From CAVWSM01 sp963798505 (lineage in GTDB: Bacteria > Actinomycetota > Actinomycetes > Jiangellales > Jiangellaceae), in the NCBI GenBank assembly GCA_963798505.1, contig CAWCTX010000005.1, forward strand, positions 1,178,001 to 1,242,000: a stretch of DNA of 64,000 bases, in the 5' to 3' direction. Under the pieces are notes generated by a model. That model was not told where the DNA came from and searched no databases. It saw nothing but the letters and a program-made list of their open reading frames with translations. Numbering within the stretch: the first letter of the stretch is position 1; the number at the start of each line of letters is the position of its first letter. This document shows, one piece after another, positions 8,268-18,425 of this stretch. Both the position numbers and the translations under genes were made by a program.

Positions 8268-10301
8268 TCAGCCTGCCCGGGCCGCGCCCGCCTCAACCCC
8301 GGTCAGCCGCTGCAACGCGCCCAGCACGGCGGAGCGGTCGGTCGTCGGCCACATCGGGGGGAGGGACGCTCGCAGGAACCCGGCGTACCTGGCGGTGGCC
8401 AGCCGCGGATCGAGCACGGCCACGACCCCGCGGTCGCTTGCCTGACGGATGAGCCGCCCGGTGCCCTGGGCAAGCAGCAGCGCCGCGTGCGCCGCGGCCA
8501 CGGTCATGAACCCGTTGCCGCCGGACCGCTCGACCGCCCGCTGCCGCGCCGACATCAGCGGGTCATCGGGTCGCGGGAAGGGCAGCCGGTCGATCACGAC
8601 GAGCTGGCAGGACCGCCCCGGCACGTCGACGCCCTGCCACAGCGACAACGTCCCGAACAGGCTCGTGTCCGGGTCGGAGGCGAAGCGTCGTACGAGCGTG
8701 GGCACCAGGTCGTCCCCCTGGCACAGCACCGGAAGGTCGGGGAGCCGCCGTCTGATGGCCTCGGCCGCCTGCTCGGCTGCCCGTCGCGAGGAGAACAGTC
8801 CGAGCGTGCGACCCCCGGCGGCCTCGACGAGACCGGCGAGCTCGTCCAGCAGCGCCTCGGACAGGCCGTCCCGCCCCGGCGTCGGCAGGTGCCGCGCGAC
8901 GTAGAGGATCGCCTGGCGGCGGTAGTCGAACGGCGACCCGACATCGATGCCGGTGAAAGCCCACCGGTCGGTGTCGTCCTCGGCCGCATCGTCGGCGGGC
9001 GCCGCGCCCAGGCCCACCGAGCGGGCGACGCTGTCGAACGAGCCGCCGATCGCCAGCGTGGCCGACGTCAGCACCCCGGTCACGCTGGCGAACATGCGAT
9101 GCCGCAGCAGCCCCGCGACGGACAGCGGGGCCACGCGCAGTATCGGTCCCGATCGCTCTGATGACTCCAGCCAAACCACGTCGCGGTCGGTGTTGGCGGC
9201 GATGCGCTCGGCGGTGCTGAACGTCTCGTCGACGAGGGCCTTGGCCTGCTTGCGCACCGCATCCGTGTCTGCACCCTTGCCGCCGTCGGCGGACCGAGCC
9301 AGGCCGGACTGCACCGAACGAGCCGCGTCCCGCACGGCCACCACCGCGGCCAGCAGCGCCTCGGGGATGGTGTCGAGCCGACCCGGCTCGACCTCGACGG
9401 CCGCGTCACGCAGCTGTTCAGCGGCATCGAGCAGCTCGTCGGCATCGCCGTCGTCGACGAATCGCCGCACCCGCTTGGCCGCCCGCTCCACCGCTGCCGG
9501 CCAGAGCTCGTCGGTGGCTACGGACGTGACTCGGGCGACCAGCTCGTGCCCCTCGTCGATGACCACCACATCGTGCTCGGGTAAGACCGTGAGGCCTTCG
9601 ATCGCGTCGACCGCCAACATCGCGTGGTTGGTGACGACAATGTCGACGGCGACGGCCTCGCGCCGCGACCGCTCGGCGAAGCAGTCACTGCCGTACGGGC
9701 AACGCGAGCCACCCAGGCACTCGCGCGGCGACACGGACACCTGCCGCCAGGCCCGGTCGGACACCCCTGGCTCGAGCCGGTCGCGATCGCCGGTGCCGCG
9801 CGCCTGCGCCTGCTCCTTGGCCCACTCTCGGGCTCGCAGGACCTCGGCACCGGTCGCACCCACGGTCTCAGGCATGACGAGCACACCCTGGTCGTCGTCC
9901 GGCACGCCGTCGTGCACGCGGAGCAGGCAGGCGTAGTTGGCCCGGCCCTTGACCGTGGCCCAGCGCAGCGGCCGCCCGATCAGCGGCTCGACGGCGTCGG
10001 ACAGCCTCGGCAGGTCGCGGTCGACGAGCTGTGCCTGCAGGGCGAGCGTCGCCGTGGCAACGAGCACCGGCTGGTCGGTCGCGAGCGCATGCCGCAGCGC
10101 CGGCACAAGATAGGCGAGCGACTTCCCGGTGCCGGTCCCTGCCTGAACCAGCAGGTGCTCGCCGTCGTCCATCGCCTTGGCGACCTGGTGCGCCATCGTG
10201 ACCTGTCCCGGTCGCTCGGTGCCACCGAGCGCGGTGACGGCGGCATGCAGCAAGTCGTCGACGCCGGGCGGCTCGGCTGGTTGGCGGGTCACCGCCCACA
10301 C
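8268..10301 (-). CDS. dinG: DinG-family ATP-dependent DNA helicase
   Basis: A 677-residue superfamily 2 helicase of the XPD/DinG type, 5'-3' polarity in the family. Walker A is QAGTGTGKSLAYLVPALR (residues 54-71), the Walker B DEAH-type box is VVVIDEGHELVARV, and motif VI is in AQGTGRLIRQASDRG. Cysteines that would hold the family's [4Fe-4S] cluster are in KGRANYACLLR, SPRECLGGSRCPYGSDCF. Such enzymes unwind R-loops and damage-associated structures. A GTG four codons into the reading frame (VTRQPAEPP) is an alternative start. No SOS box is seen in the 77-nt gap to the divergent aldo/keto reductase gene, so induction by damage is not supported here. Confidence 0.93.
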   Translation of the reverse strand: MWAVTRQPAEPPGVDDLLHAAVTALGGTERPGQVTMAHQVAKAMDDGEHLLVQAGTGTGKSLAYLVPALRHALATDQPVLVATATLALQAQLVDRDLPRLSDAVEPLIGRPLRWATVKGRANYACLLRVHDGVPDDDQGVLVMPETVGATGAEVLRAREWAKEQAQARGTGDRDRLEPGVSDRAWRQVSVSPRECLGGSRCPYGSDCFAERSRREAVAVDIVVTNHAMLAVDAIEGLTVLPEHDVVVIDEGHELVARVTSVATDELWPAAVERAAKRVRRFVDDGDADELLDAAEQLRDAAVEVEPGRLDTIPEALLAAVVAVRDAARSVQSGLARSADGGKGADTDAVRKQAKALVDETFSTAERIAANTDRDVVWLESSERSGPILRVAPLSVAGLLRHRMFASVTGVLTSATLAIGGSFDSVARSVGLGAAPADDAAEDDTDRWAFTGIDVGSPFDYRRQAILYVARHLPTPGRDGLSEALLDELAGLVEAAGGRTLGLFSSRRAAEQAAEAIRRRLPDLPVLCQGDDLVPTLVRRFASDPDTSLFGTLSLWQGVDVPGRSCQLVVIDRLPFPRPDDPLMSARQRAVERSGGNGFMTVAAAHAALLLAQGTGRLIRQASDRGVVAVLDPRLATARYAGFLRASLPPMWPTTDRSAVLGALQRLTGVEAGAARAG

Positions 10302-10378
10302 GCTATCCGGCGAGCGAGCCGCCGCGGGTCACCCATGCACAGACCCCTGCCGCGTCGCGACGACTACAGTGACGGCCC

Positions 10379-11359
10379 GTGACTGCAGAAGCTTTCCGGC
10401 GGCTCGGCGCCTCCGGCCTCACCGTGTCGACCGTCGGTCTCGGATGCAACAACCTCGGCCGCGCCCGCACGGCATCAGAGACCGTCGAGGGAGCCCGCGC
10501 CGTGGTCGACGCCGCGCTGGACGCCGGGATCACGCTCTTCGACGTCGCCGACACCTACGGTGCGACGCCGGGGCTGAGCGAGCAGCTGCTCGGAGCCGCA
10601 CTCGGCAAGCGCCGCGGCGATGTCATCGTCGCCACCAAGTTCGGCATGGACATGCGCGGCGCCAACGGCCCCGACTTCGGGGCCCGCGGCTCGCGCCGCT
10701 ACGTCGTCCGAGCCGTCGAGGCGTCGCTGCGGCGGCTCGGCACCGACTGGATCGATCTCTACCAGCTCCACGAGCCCGACCCGGCGCACCCCGATCGACG
10801 AGACGCTGGCCGCCCTCGACGACCTGGTCCGCTCCGGAAAGGTCCGCTACATCGGGCACTCCAACCTCGCCGGATGGCAGGTCGCCGAGGCCGAGCTCAC
10901 CGCACGCCTGCGCGGCTCGACGCGGTTCATCTCCGCGCAGAACGAGTACAACCTCCTCGACCGGCGCGTGGAGCTGGAGGTCATCCCCGCGGCGACGGCG
11001 TACGCAATCGGCGTGCTGCCGTTCTTTCCCCTCGCCAACGGCCTGCTCACCGGCAAGTACACCGGCGGCGCCCGCCCCGGCGACAGCCGCCTGGTGCACA
11101 GCAAGCCGCACTTGCTCGAGTCGGCGCCGTGGGAGGCGCTTCGGCGACTCACCGAGTTCGCGCAGGCTCGCGGCGTCACCGAGCTCGACGTCGCCATCGG
11201 TTGGCTGCTCGCCCAGCCGCAAGTGTCGAGCGTGATCGCCGGCGCCACGCGGCCGGAGCAGGTGAAGCGCAACGTCGCCGCCGCGGCGTGGGAGCCGACG
11301 ACCGACGACCTGGCCGAGATCGACGCGATCTTCCCCCGGCCGGACAAACCGCACTGTGA
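10379..11359 (+). CDS. Aldo/keto reductase, frameshifted near 10795
   Basis: NAD(P)H-dependent oxidoreductase with the (beta/alpha)8 fold. The N-terminal half has LGLGCNNLGR-like strand 1 (VGLGCNNLG), the catalytic Asp/Tyr segment FDVADTYG, the catalytic Lys in VATKFGMDM, and the segment WIDLYQLHEPDP. A one-base shift near 10795 then moves the frame; the rest reads TPIDETLAALDDLVRSGKVR, YIGHSNLAGWQV and VSSVIAGATRPEQV, ending about DLAEIDAIFPRP. The shifted frame runs without a stop into the next gene. A TGA at 11357-11359 lies one frame over and is the probable natural end, implying a second indel. The substrate is unknown. It is probably co-transcribed with the downstream S9 peptidase gene. 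Confidence 0.85.
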   Translation: MTAEAFRRLGASGLTVSTVGLGCNNLGRARTASETVEGARAVVDAALDAGITLFDVADTYGATPGLSEQLLGAALGKRRGDVIVATKFGMDMRGANGPDFGARGSRRYVVRAVEASLRRLGTDWIDLYQLHEPDPAHPDRRDAGRPRRPGPLRKGPLHRALQPRRMAGRRGRAHRTPARLDAVHLRAERVQPPRPARGAGGHPRGDGVRNRRAAVLSPRQRPAHRQVHRRRPPRRQPPGAQQAALARVGAVGGASATHRVRAGSRRHRARRRHRLAARPAASVERDRRRHAAGAGEAQRRRRGVGADDRRPGRDRRDLPPAGQTAL

Positions 11360-11372
11360 TGGGATCGAGCCC

Positions 11373-13220
11373 GTGACCTACGACGCCGTCCCCCTGATCC
11401 CGCGCGACGTGCTGTTCGGCAACCCCGATCGGGTCAGCCCGAGCCTGTCGCCCGACGGCACGCGCCTGGGTTTCGTCGCGCCGGTCGATGGAGTGCTCAA
11501 CGTGTGGGTCGGTCCCGCCGACGACCCGAGCGCGGCGCGGCCGGTCACCAACGACCGCGGTCGCGGCATTCGCTCCTACGCGTTCTGCCACGACGACGCC
11601 ACTCTTGGCTACCTGCAGGACACCGACGGCAACGAGGACTGGCGGCTCTACGCGCTCGACCTCGCGACCGGCGACGCGCAGCTCGTCACCCCAGGCGAGG
11701 ATGTGCACGCCACGCTTCTCGGCCACAACCGGTGGAACCCGCAGACGGTGCTCGTCGGGCTCAACGCCGACAACCCCCAGCTGCACGACGTCTACCGGCT
11801 CGACCTCACCGATCGATCCCTCGTCAAGGTCGAGGACAACCCCGGCTTCGCCGGCTGGCTGATCGACTCCGACCTCGCCGTACGCGGCGGAATGTCCATG
11901 ACCGAGGACGGCGGCGCGATCGTGCACCTGCGCGGTGCCGACGGCACGTACGAGCCGTGGAAGGTGATCGCGCCAGAGGACGTCGCCACGACGGGCGTGC
12001 TCGGCTATGTCCGCGACGGCTCCGCGCTGCTCATCATGACCAGCGTCGACGCCAATGCGTCGCGGCTCGTGCGTCTCGACCTCGCGACCGGCCAGGAGAA
12101 GGTGCTGGCCGAGGACCCGCAGTACGACGTCGGCGGCGTGGTGCTGCACCCCGAGACGCTCGAGCCGCAGTCGGTCGTTTTCGCCAAGGATCGCGACGAC
12201 TGGGTGCACCTCGACGATGCGTTCGGTGCCGAGGTCGAACGACTGCGGTCGCAGCTGCGCGGCGAGATCGGCATCTCACGGTCGGTGCGCTCCGACCGGC
12301 GCTGGCTGGTGACCGATGCGCCGAGCGACGGCGCCGTGCACTACTACTCGTACGACCGGGACGCGGAGCGGCTCGACTTCCTGTTCGCGCACAAGCCGCA
12401 GCTCGACGACTACACGCTGGCACCCATGGAGCCGTTCGCGTTCACCGCGCGTGACGGCCTCGAGGTGCATGGCTACGTAACCTTCCCGCCCGGTGTCGAG
12501 CGTCGCGACCTGCCGGCGGTGCTCAACGTCCACGGTGGCCCGTGGGCGCGTGACCACTGGGGATTCGACCCGGAGTCGCAGTGGCTGGCCAACCGCGGGT
12601 ACGCCTGCGTGCAGGTCAACTACCGGGGTTCCGTGGGCTATGGCAAGGCGTTCGGCAACGCGGGCGACAAGCAGTGGGGCCGGACCATGCACACCGACCT
12701 GCTCGATGCGCTCGACTACGTCGTCGCCCAGGGCTGGGTCGACAAGGCTCGCGTCGGCATCATGGGCGGCTCGTACGGCGGCTATGCCGCGCTGGCCGGG
12801 GCGGCGTTCTCGCCGGACGTGTTCCGGTGCGCGATCGACCTCGTCGGGCCGTCCAACCTGCTGACGCTGCTCAACTCGATGCCGGAGTACTGGAAGCCGC
12901 AGATCGCCTTCATGTACGCCAAGGTCGGCAACCCGGAGACCGAGCGCGACATGCTCTGGGAGCGCTCACCGTTGTCGCGCGTCGACGACATCCGCATCCC
13001 GATCCTGGTCGCGCAGGGCAAGAACGACCCACGGGTCAAGCAGGCCGAGGCGGAGCAGATCGTCGCCGCGTTGCGCGACAAGGGCATCCCGCACGACTAC
13101 CTGCTGTTCGACGACGAAGGGCACGGCCTCGCCAGGCCGGAAAACAGGGAGCGCTACTACGCGGCTGCCGAGGCGTTCCTGGCGGAGCACCTCGGCGGCC
13201 GCGCGGAGCAGGCCGGCTGA
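11373..13220 (+). CDS. S9-family serine peptidase (prolyl oligopeptidase/acylaminoacyl peptidase type)
   Basis: The product is 615 residues from the GTG at 11373. The first two thirds form a beta-propeller (PSLSPDGTRLGFVAP, YAFCHDDATLGYLQDTDGNE) that gates the active site. The C-terminal alpha/beta hydrolase has the oxyanion region VLNVHGGPWARD, nucleophile Ser in GGSYGGYAALAG, catalytic Asp in VAQGKNDPRVK and His in DDEGHGLARPENR. Such enzymes cleave short peptides, often after proline or from acylated N-termini. No signal peptide is visible, so it is probably cytoplasmic. The reading frame continues upstream into the aldo/keto reductase with no stop. I treat that as an indel artefact rather than a fusion, because the propeller starts normally after 11373. 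Confidence 0.9.
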   Translation: MTYDAVPLIPRDVLFGNPDRVSPSLSPDGTRLGFVAPVDGVLNVWVGPADDPSAARPVTNDRGRGIRSYAFCHDDATLGYLQDTDGNEDWRLYALDLATGDAQLVTPGEDVHATLLGHNRWNPQTVLVGLNADNPQLHDVYRLDLTDRSLVKVEDNPGFAGWLIDSDLAVRGGMSMTEDGGAIVHLRGADGTYEPWKVIAPEDVATTGVLGYVRDGSALLIMTSVDANASRLVRLDLATGQEKVLAEDPQYDVGGVVLHPETLEPQSVVFAKDRDDWVHLDDAFGAEVERLRSQLRGEIGISRSVRSDRRWLVTDAPSDGAVHYYSYDRDAERLDFLFAHKPQLDDYTLAPMEPFAFTARDGLEVHGYVTFPPGVERRDLPAVLNVHGGPWARDHWGFDPESQWLANRGYACVQVNYRGSVGYGKAFGNAGDKQWGRTMHTDLLDALDYVVAQGWVDKARVGIMGGSYGGYAALAGAAFSPDVFRCAIDLVGPSNLLTLLNSMPEYWKPQIAFMYAKVGNPETERDMLWERSPLSRVDDIRIPILVAQGKNDPRVKQAEAEQIVAALRDKGIPHDYLLFDDEGHGLARPENRERYYAAAEAFLAEHLGGRAEQAG

Positions 13221-13224
13221 GCCG

Positions 13225-15036
13225 TCACCGCGACGGCCGGACCACCGCTGCCGCGCCACCGCCGCGCCGTACGGGCTCCGCCGCCGCGAGCCACTGCCCG
13301 TCACCCAGCCGCTCGAGGGCCGTCACGGCGCCGATCTCGGCGTGTCGAGCCGAAGACGTGGCCACGGGCCACCAGGGCAGGTGTCACCGGTGAAGCCAGG
13401 AAGGCCGGCTCGGCAATCACCGCTGCGGTGTTCCGCTGCGAGGCCCTGGGAGCAGCCAGCGCGTCGGGCATCGACATCCCGAGGTCGACCCGGTTGACCA
13501 GGGTCTGCAGCACCGTGGTGATGATCATCGAGCCACCAGGGGAGCCGAGTGCCATCAGCGGCACGCCATCCTGCAGCACGATCGTCGGCGACATCGATGA
13601 CCGCGGCCGCTTGCCGGGGCCGGGCAGGTTCGGGTCGGGTGCCGAGCCCTGGGTCGGCGTGAAGTTGAAGTCGGTCAGCTCGTTGTTGAGCAGGAAGCCG
13701 CGGCCGGGCACGACGATGCCGTTCCCGCCGGTGGACTCGATGGTGAGCGTGTACGCAACCACGTTCCCCAATCGGTCCGCCACGGTGAGGTGCGTCGTCG
13801 ACGGGCCCTCCGACGAGCCGTCGGTTCCGGAGGCGGCCGTGGGGCAGGGCGCGTACGAGCCGTCTGGCGAGCCCGGGGGAACCGGCTTGACCGCGGCGGT
13901 CGGCCCGATCAGGCAGGCCCGCTCGTCCGCGAAACCCTGCGAGAGCAGCTCGGCGAGAGGCACGCCGGGAACGTCGCCCACGTAGCGGTTCCGATCCGCG
14001 AACGACAGCGCGCTCGCCTCGAGGTAGCGGTGCAGCGCCTCGACGCTGTCGAGCGACGCCAGGTCCCAGTTCTCCAGGATGTTGAGCGCCTCGCCCACGG
14101 TCGAGCCGCCGGACGACGGCGGTCCCATGCCGAAGACCTCGAGCCCGCGGTACTCGACGCGGGTCGGCGGCCGCAAGCGGTGCTTCGTACGCGGCAAGGT
14201 CCGCGGCCTCCATCAGCCCGTGCTCGCACCGCACGGGTCGGCATCCGGTGCCACCGGCGGCTGCTTGACGGTCTGCACGATCTCCTGGGCCAGCTCGCCG
14301 TCGATAGAGCAGGTCGACGCCCTGCTGCCCGAGCCGCCGGTAGGTCTCGGCGAGGTCCAGGTTGCGGAAAACGGTGCCGACCCGAGGCGGGTCTCCGCCC
14401 GGCAGGAACAGGTCACGGGTCGACGTGAAGTCGTCGAATCGCGTCTGGTTGCTCAGCGTCTGGTCGTGGAAGGTCTGGTCGACGACGAAGCCGCGCGTCG
14501 CCACACGCGTCGCCGGCTTCAGCGCGTCCTTGAGGCTGATGGTCCCCCACTGCTCGAGAGCCACCTGCCAGGTCATCGGTGTGCCTGGCACCCCCGCGGA
14601 CAGCCCGCTGCTGACCGCCTCCGCGAAGGGAATCGGGGCGCCGGTGCCCTCGTCCACGAAAGAGTCGGTCTTCATCTCGGCGGGCGCGGTCTCGCGGCCG
14701 TCGATGGTGTGGACCTCGCCGGTCGCGGCATCAAAGTAGACGAAGAAGCCTCCGCCGCCGATCCCGGCACTGAACGGCTCGGTGACGCCGAGGGTCGCGG
14801 CCGCGGCCACCGCCGCGTCAACGGCGTTGCCGCCCTTACGGAGCACGTCGAGACCGGCTGCCGTCGCATCGGCGTCGACCGTGGCGACAGCCCCGCCGCG
14901 AGCCGATCGCGACCGGCTGCTTGTCGGTTGCCCGCGGATGAGCGCCCGCGGAACCGGCGGCCAGCGAGCCGCCGAGCAGCGCCGCGGCCGTGGCGGCGGC
15001 GACCATGCGAAGTCGCTGAGGACGGGACCTGGCCAT
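13225..15036 (-). pseudogene. ggt: Gamma-glutamyltransferase (secreted), with about five frameshifts
   Basis: The ATG at 15036 begins a signal peptide (MARSRPQRLRMVAAATAAAL, then LGGSLAAGSAGAHP). The mature enzyme follows in pieces: LRKGGNAVDAAVAAAATLGV, GIGGGGFFVYFDAATGEVHT, DGRETAPAEM, LMEAADLAAYEA, EVFGMGPPSSGGSTVGEALN, then STTHLTVADRLGN with the autocatalytic Thr that separates large and small subunits. TGGNGIVVPGRGFLLNNELT, RPRSSMSPTIV, LGSPGGSMIITTV and EIGAVTALERLG complete it. Frame changes fall near 14895, 14310, 14225, 14180 and 13345. The enzyme transfers or hydrolyses gamma-glutamyl groups of glutathione outside the membrane. All catalytic motifs survive, so sequencing error is likelier than decay. 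Confidence 0.88.
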
Positions 15037-15098
15037 GAGCCCTCCCCCGGGAGTGGGTGTCCCGGGTGTCCTGCCCAGCCAGCGGCCCCTGAAACGTC

Positions 15099-16550
15099 CT
15101 AGGCCGACGCCTTGGCCACGGCGTAGGGCGCCAAGGCTGCCGCAAGCCCCTCGTGCACGCGGGCGCGGACCCGGGTGCCACCGGACTCATGCTCCATGCC
15201 CAGCAGCTCGCCCTGCTCGTGCACGCGGGACACGAGGTCGCCGCGGTCGTAGGGCACGACGGCCTCGATCTCCACCGGCGGGCGCGGCAGGTCGCGCTCG
15301 ATCGCGGCGAGCAGCTCGTCGATGCCGGCGCCGGTGCGCGCCGACACGACCACGGAGTGCGGCTCGCGCCGCTGCAGCCGCGAGACGACCAGCGGGTCAG
15401 CCGCGTCGACCTTGTTGATCACGACGAGCTCGGGCACCTCGGCCGCACCGATCTCGGCGAGCACGTCGCGCACCGCGGACAGCTGGCCCTCCGGGTCGGG
15501 ATGCGACCCGTCGACGACGTGCACGATCAGGTCCGAGTCGGCGACCTCCTCCAGCGTCGACCGGAACGCCTCCACGAGCTGGTGCGGCAGGTGCCGTACG
15601 AAACCGACGGTGTCGGCGAGCGTGTAGACGCGCCCATCGGACGTCGTTGCTCGACGCACGGTGGGGTCGAGGGTGGCGAACAGCGCGTTCTCCACCAGCA
15701 CCCCGGCGCCAGTCAGCCGGTTGAGCAGCGAGGACTTGCCGGCGTTGGTGTAGCCGGCGATCGCCACCGCGGGCACCAACCGCTCGCGGCGGACGGCCCG
15801 CTTGGTGTCGCGAGTCGTGCTCAGATCCCGCAGGTCGCCGCGCAGCTTGGCCATGCGAGTGCGGATGCGACGCCGGTCGAGCTCGAGCTTGGTCTCACCG
15901 GGCCCGCGACCACCGATGCCGACACCGCCGGCAGCGCGGCCACCGACCTGGCGGGACAGGTTGCCGCCCCAGCCGCGCAGTCGCTGGACAAGGTATTCGA
16001 GCTGGGCAAGCTCGACCTGAGCCTTGCCCTCCTTGCTCTTGGCGTGCTGCGCGAAGATGTCGAGGATCAGTGCGGTCCGGTCGACGACCTTGACCTTGAC
16101 CTTGTCCTCGAGCGTGCGCAGCTGCGCGGGCGTGAGCTCGCCGTCGCAGATCACCGTGTCGGCGCCGGTTGCCACCACCGAGTCGCGCAGCTCAACCACC
16201 TTGCCGGACCCGATGAACGTCGCCGGGTCGGGACGCTGCCGCCGCTGCAGCAGCGCCTCGAGCACCTGCGAGCCCGCGGTCTCGGCGAGCGCGGCGAGCT
16301 CGGCCAGGGAGTTCTCGGCGTCGACCACTGTGCCGTTGGTCCACACACCGACGAGGACGACCCGCTCGAGGCGAAGCTGGCGGTACTCGACCTCGGAGAT
16401 GTCCTCCAGCTCGGTCGAGAGACCAGCGACGCGTCGCAGTGCGGCGCGCTCTTTCAGCTCGTAGTCGCCCGTGGACAGCTCGTCGTCGGCCACCTCGTCG
16501 GCGGGGATGTCGAATTCGCCGTCGTCGTTGTAAAAGTCGCTACTCGTCAT
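15099..16550 (-). CDS. hflX: Ribosome-associated GTPase HflX
   Basis: 483 residues from the ATG at 16550, chosen for GCAGGAG four bases upstream; an upstream in-frame extension lacks conservation. HflX binds the ribosomal E-site/50S region and rescues stalled or heat-damaged ribosomes. The N-terminal nucleotide-binding HflX domain includes DPATFIGSGKVVELRD and ICDGELTPAQLRTLEDK. The middle is GGRGPGETKLELDRRRIR. The G domain has G1 AIAGYTNAGKSSLLNRLTG, G3 LADTVGFVRHLPHQ and G4 VINKVDAAD. The first 45 residues are acidic and variable. It is downstream of dapF in the same direction, with a 75-nt gap. Confidence 0.96.
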   Translation of the reverse strand: MTSSDFYNDDGEFDIPADEVADDELSTGDYELKERAALRRVAGLSTELEDISEVEYRQLRLERVVLVGVWTNGTVVDAENSLAELAALAETAGSQVLEALLQRRQRPDPATFIGSGKVVELRDSVVATGADTVICDGELTPAQLRTLEDKVKVKVVDRTALILDIFAQHAKSKEGKAQVELAQLEYLVQRLRGWGGNLSRQVGGRAAGGVGIGGRGPGETKLELDRRRIRTRMAKLRGDLRDLSTTRDTKRAVRRERLVPAVAIAGYTNAGKSSLLNRLTGAGVLVENALFATLDPTVRRATTSDGRVYTLADTVGFVRHLPHQLVEAFRSTLEEVADSDLIVHVVDGSHPDPEGQLSAVRDVLAEIGAAEVPELVVINKVDAADPLVVSRLQRREPHSVVVSARTGAGIDELLAAIERDLPRPPVEIEAVVPYDRGDLVSRVHEQGELLGMEHESGGTRVRARVHEGLAAALAPYAVAKASA

Positions 16551-16625
16551 GCTCCTGCTTTCAACACCGGCGTGGCCGCCGTGCTTCCAGGGTCCCACGC
16601 CCGACGCCCGCAGTGCACGGGCATA

Positions 16626-17489
16626 TCACCACGGCAGCCGGTCGAGCACCCCGGACGGTCCGATCTCGGCGGGGCCGGTCAGGAAGACCTCGCCCGACTC
16701 GTCGATGCTGACGAGGAGCCGGCCGCCGGGCACGTCGACGATGTACGGCGTCCCGGGCGCGGCTGCGTCCCGACGCATCGCGGCCACCGCGGCGGCGCAG
16801 GCACCCGTACCGCAGGAGAGGGTCTCCCCCACCCCCCGCTCGTGCACCCGCATGGCCACGTGGGCCGGACCGCGGTCGACGACGAACTCCACGTTGACCC
16901 CGGCAGGGAACGCGTCGGTGGGCCGCACCAGCGGTGGGACCGTCAGCGTCCCCGCGTGAGCGAGGTCGTCGACGAAGACGACCGCGTGCGGGTTGGGCAG
17001 CAGCAGGCCGACCGCGGGACGGGCACCGACCGTCGTCTGCACCTGCAGCGACTCTGCGCCCGGAACGTCCGCCGCGGGCCCCATGGCGACGGTCAGCTGT
17101 CCGTCGGCCTCGATACGGACCGTACGGACCCCCCCGCGCGTTGCCAGCTGCACAGGCTCGTCGGGCTTGACCCAGCCCTCCTGCAGCAGGAAACGGACGA
17201 AGACCCTGGCGCCGTTGCCGCACATCTCGGACACCGAGCCGTCGGCGTTGCGGTAGTCCATGAACCACTCGGCCTCGTCGGCGAACGGCGCACCGTCCTC
17301 GACGAGCGCCGAGCGCACCACGCGGAGCACGCCGTCGGCGCCGATGCCGCTGCGCCGATCGCAGAGCGCGGCGACGGTCGGCGCCGAGAGGTCGGCGTGC
17401 AGGTCGCCCTCCGGATCAGGCAGCAGCACGAAGTCGTTGCGCGTGCCGTGGCCCTTGAGCCACCGCACTCCGCGCTGCCCGGCCGTCAT
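16626..17489 (-). CDS. dapF: Diaminopimelate epimerase
   Basis: 287 residues. DapF interconverts LL- and meso-2,6-diaminopimelate, giving the precursor of lysine and of peptidoglycan cross-links. The two catalytic cysteines are in VSEMCGNGARVFVRF and GETLSCGTGACAAAVAA, and the substrate-binding N-terminal motif is KGHGTRNDFVLLPD. Its ATG overlaps the miaA stop (ATGA), so the pair is translationally coupled. The dapA and dapB genes of the same pathway are also in this window (58.1 and 63.0 kb). Confidence 0.97.
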   Translation of the reverse strand: MTAGQRGVRWLKGHGTRNDFVLLPDPEGDLHADLSAPTVAALCDRRSGIGADGVLRVVRSALVEDGAPFADEAEWFMDYRNADGSVSEMCGNGARVFVRFLLQEGWVKPDEPVQLATRGGVRTVRIEADGQLTVAMGPAADVPGAESLQVQTTVGARPAVGLLLPNPHAVVFVDDLAHAGTLTVPPLVRPTDAFPAGVNVEFVVDRGPAHVAMRVHERGVGETLSCGTGACAAAVAAMRRDAAAPGTPYIVDVPGGRLLVSIDESGEVFLTGPAEIGPSGVLDRLPW

Positions 17490-18425
17490 GTGGGCATGGT
17501 AGGTGACCGGTCGCCTCGCACCGAAACACCATCGATCGCCTGTTCGAGCAGGTCAGGGGCATCGAACGGCAGCCAGCCGATCCGCTCGTCCTTGCGGAAC
17601 CAGCTGTCCTGCCGCCGCGCAAACCGCCGAGTCGCTCGTACGGTCTCGGCGCGGGCCTGCTCCTCCGTCCACTCGCCGTCGAGGAAGCGCAGCACCTGGG
17701 CATAGCCGAGAGCCCGGCTGGCGGTGAGCCCCTCGCGCAGTCCGACGCGCCGCCAGCCGGCGGACCTCATCGACGAAACCCTGCTCCCACATCCGGTCGA
17801 CCCGCAGCGCGATGCGCTCGTCGAGCACGTCGCGCGGGACGTCGAGCCCGAGTTGCACCGTGCCGGGCACCGCGTACTCCCGCGCTGGCAGCGACGCCGT
17901 GAACGGCCGCCCGGTGATCTCCATCACCTCCAGCGCCCGGACGATGCGGCGCCCGTTGGTCGGCAGGATCTGCGCGGCGGACTGCGGGTCCACTGCCGCC
18001 AGCCGCGCGTGCATCGCGCCCGGGCCCACGGTGGCGAGGTCGTCCTCGAGCCGCTGCCGGACCGCCGGGTCGGTGCCGGGGAACTCGAACCGGTCGAGGA
18101 TCGCGCGTACGTACAGCGCCGAGCCCCCGACGAGCACCGGCGTTCGGCCGGCCGCGCGACACTCCTCGATCTCCGCCCGGGCGAGCGCCTGGAACTCGGC
18201 GACGGTGACCGTGCGGGTCACCGGCCACAGGTCGAGCAGGTGGTGCCGGATGCCGCCGCGCGCTTCGGGCGGGACCTTGGCCGTGCCGATGTCCATGCCC
18301 AGATAGACCTGCATGGAGTCGGTGTTGACGACGTCGCCGCCGAGCCGTCTGGCCAGTGCGACCGCGAGGTCGCTTTTGCCCGATGCTGTGGGGCCAACCA
18401 CCGCGACGACGACGGGCTCACCCAC
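17486..18425 (-). CDS. miaA: tRNA dimethylallyltransferase MiaA, one frameshift near 17760
   Basis: MiaA adds a dimethylallyl group to A37 of tRNAs that read UNN codons; MiaB then methylthiolates it, and miaB lies at 21.8-23.3 kb. The P-loop is AVVGPTASGKSDLAVALAR, followed by DSMQVYLGMDIGTAK, LVGGSALYVRAILDRFEFPG and TNGRRIVRALEVMEITGRP. After FVDEVRRLAA a one-base shift occurs; the other frame continues VGLREGLTASRALGYAQVLR and FARRQDSWFRKDERIGWLPF to the stop. The GTG at 18425 begins directly before the conserved first strand. Because the last 80 or so residues are well conserved, the break is probably a sequencing error. Confidence 0.93.

Noticed and set aside
10623..12209. A 528-codon minus-strand frame across the aldo/keto reductase and S9 peptidase genes
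   Set aside because: Antisense shadow; the plus strand carries the catalytic motifs.
15153..17705. An 850-codon open frame on the plus strand opposite hflX and dapF
   Set aside because: It mirrors conserved minus-strand genes, has no recognisable domain and low-complexity His/Arg/Gly composition; long antisense frames are expected at this GC content.
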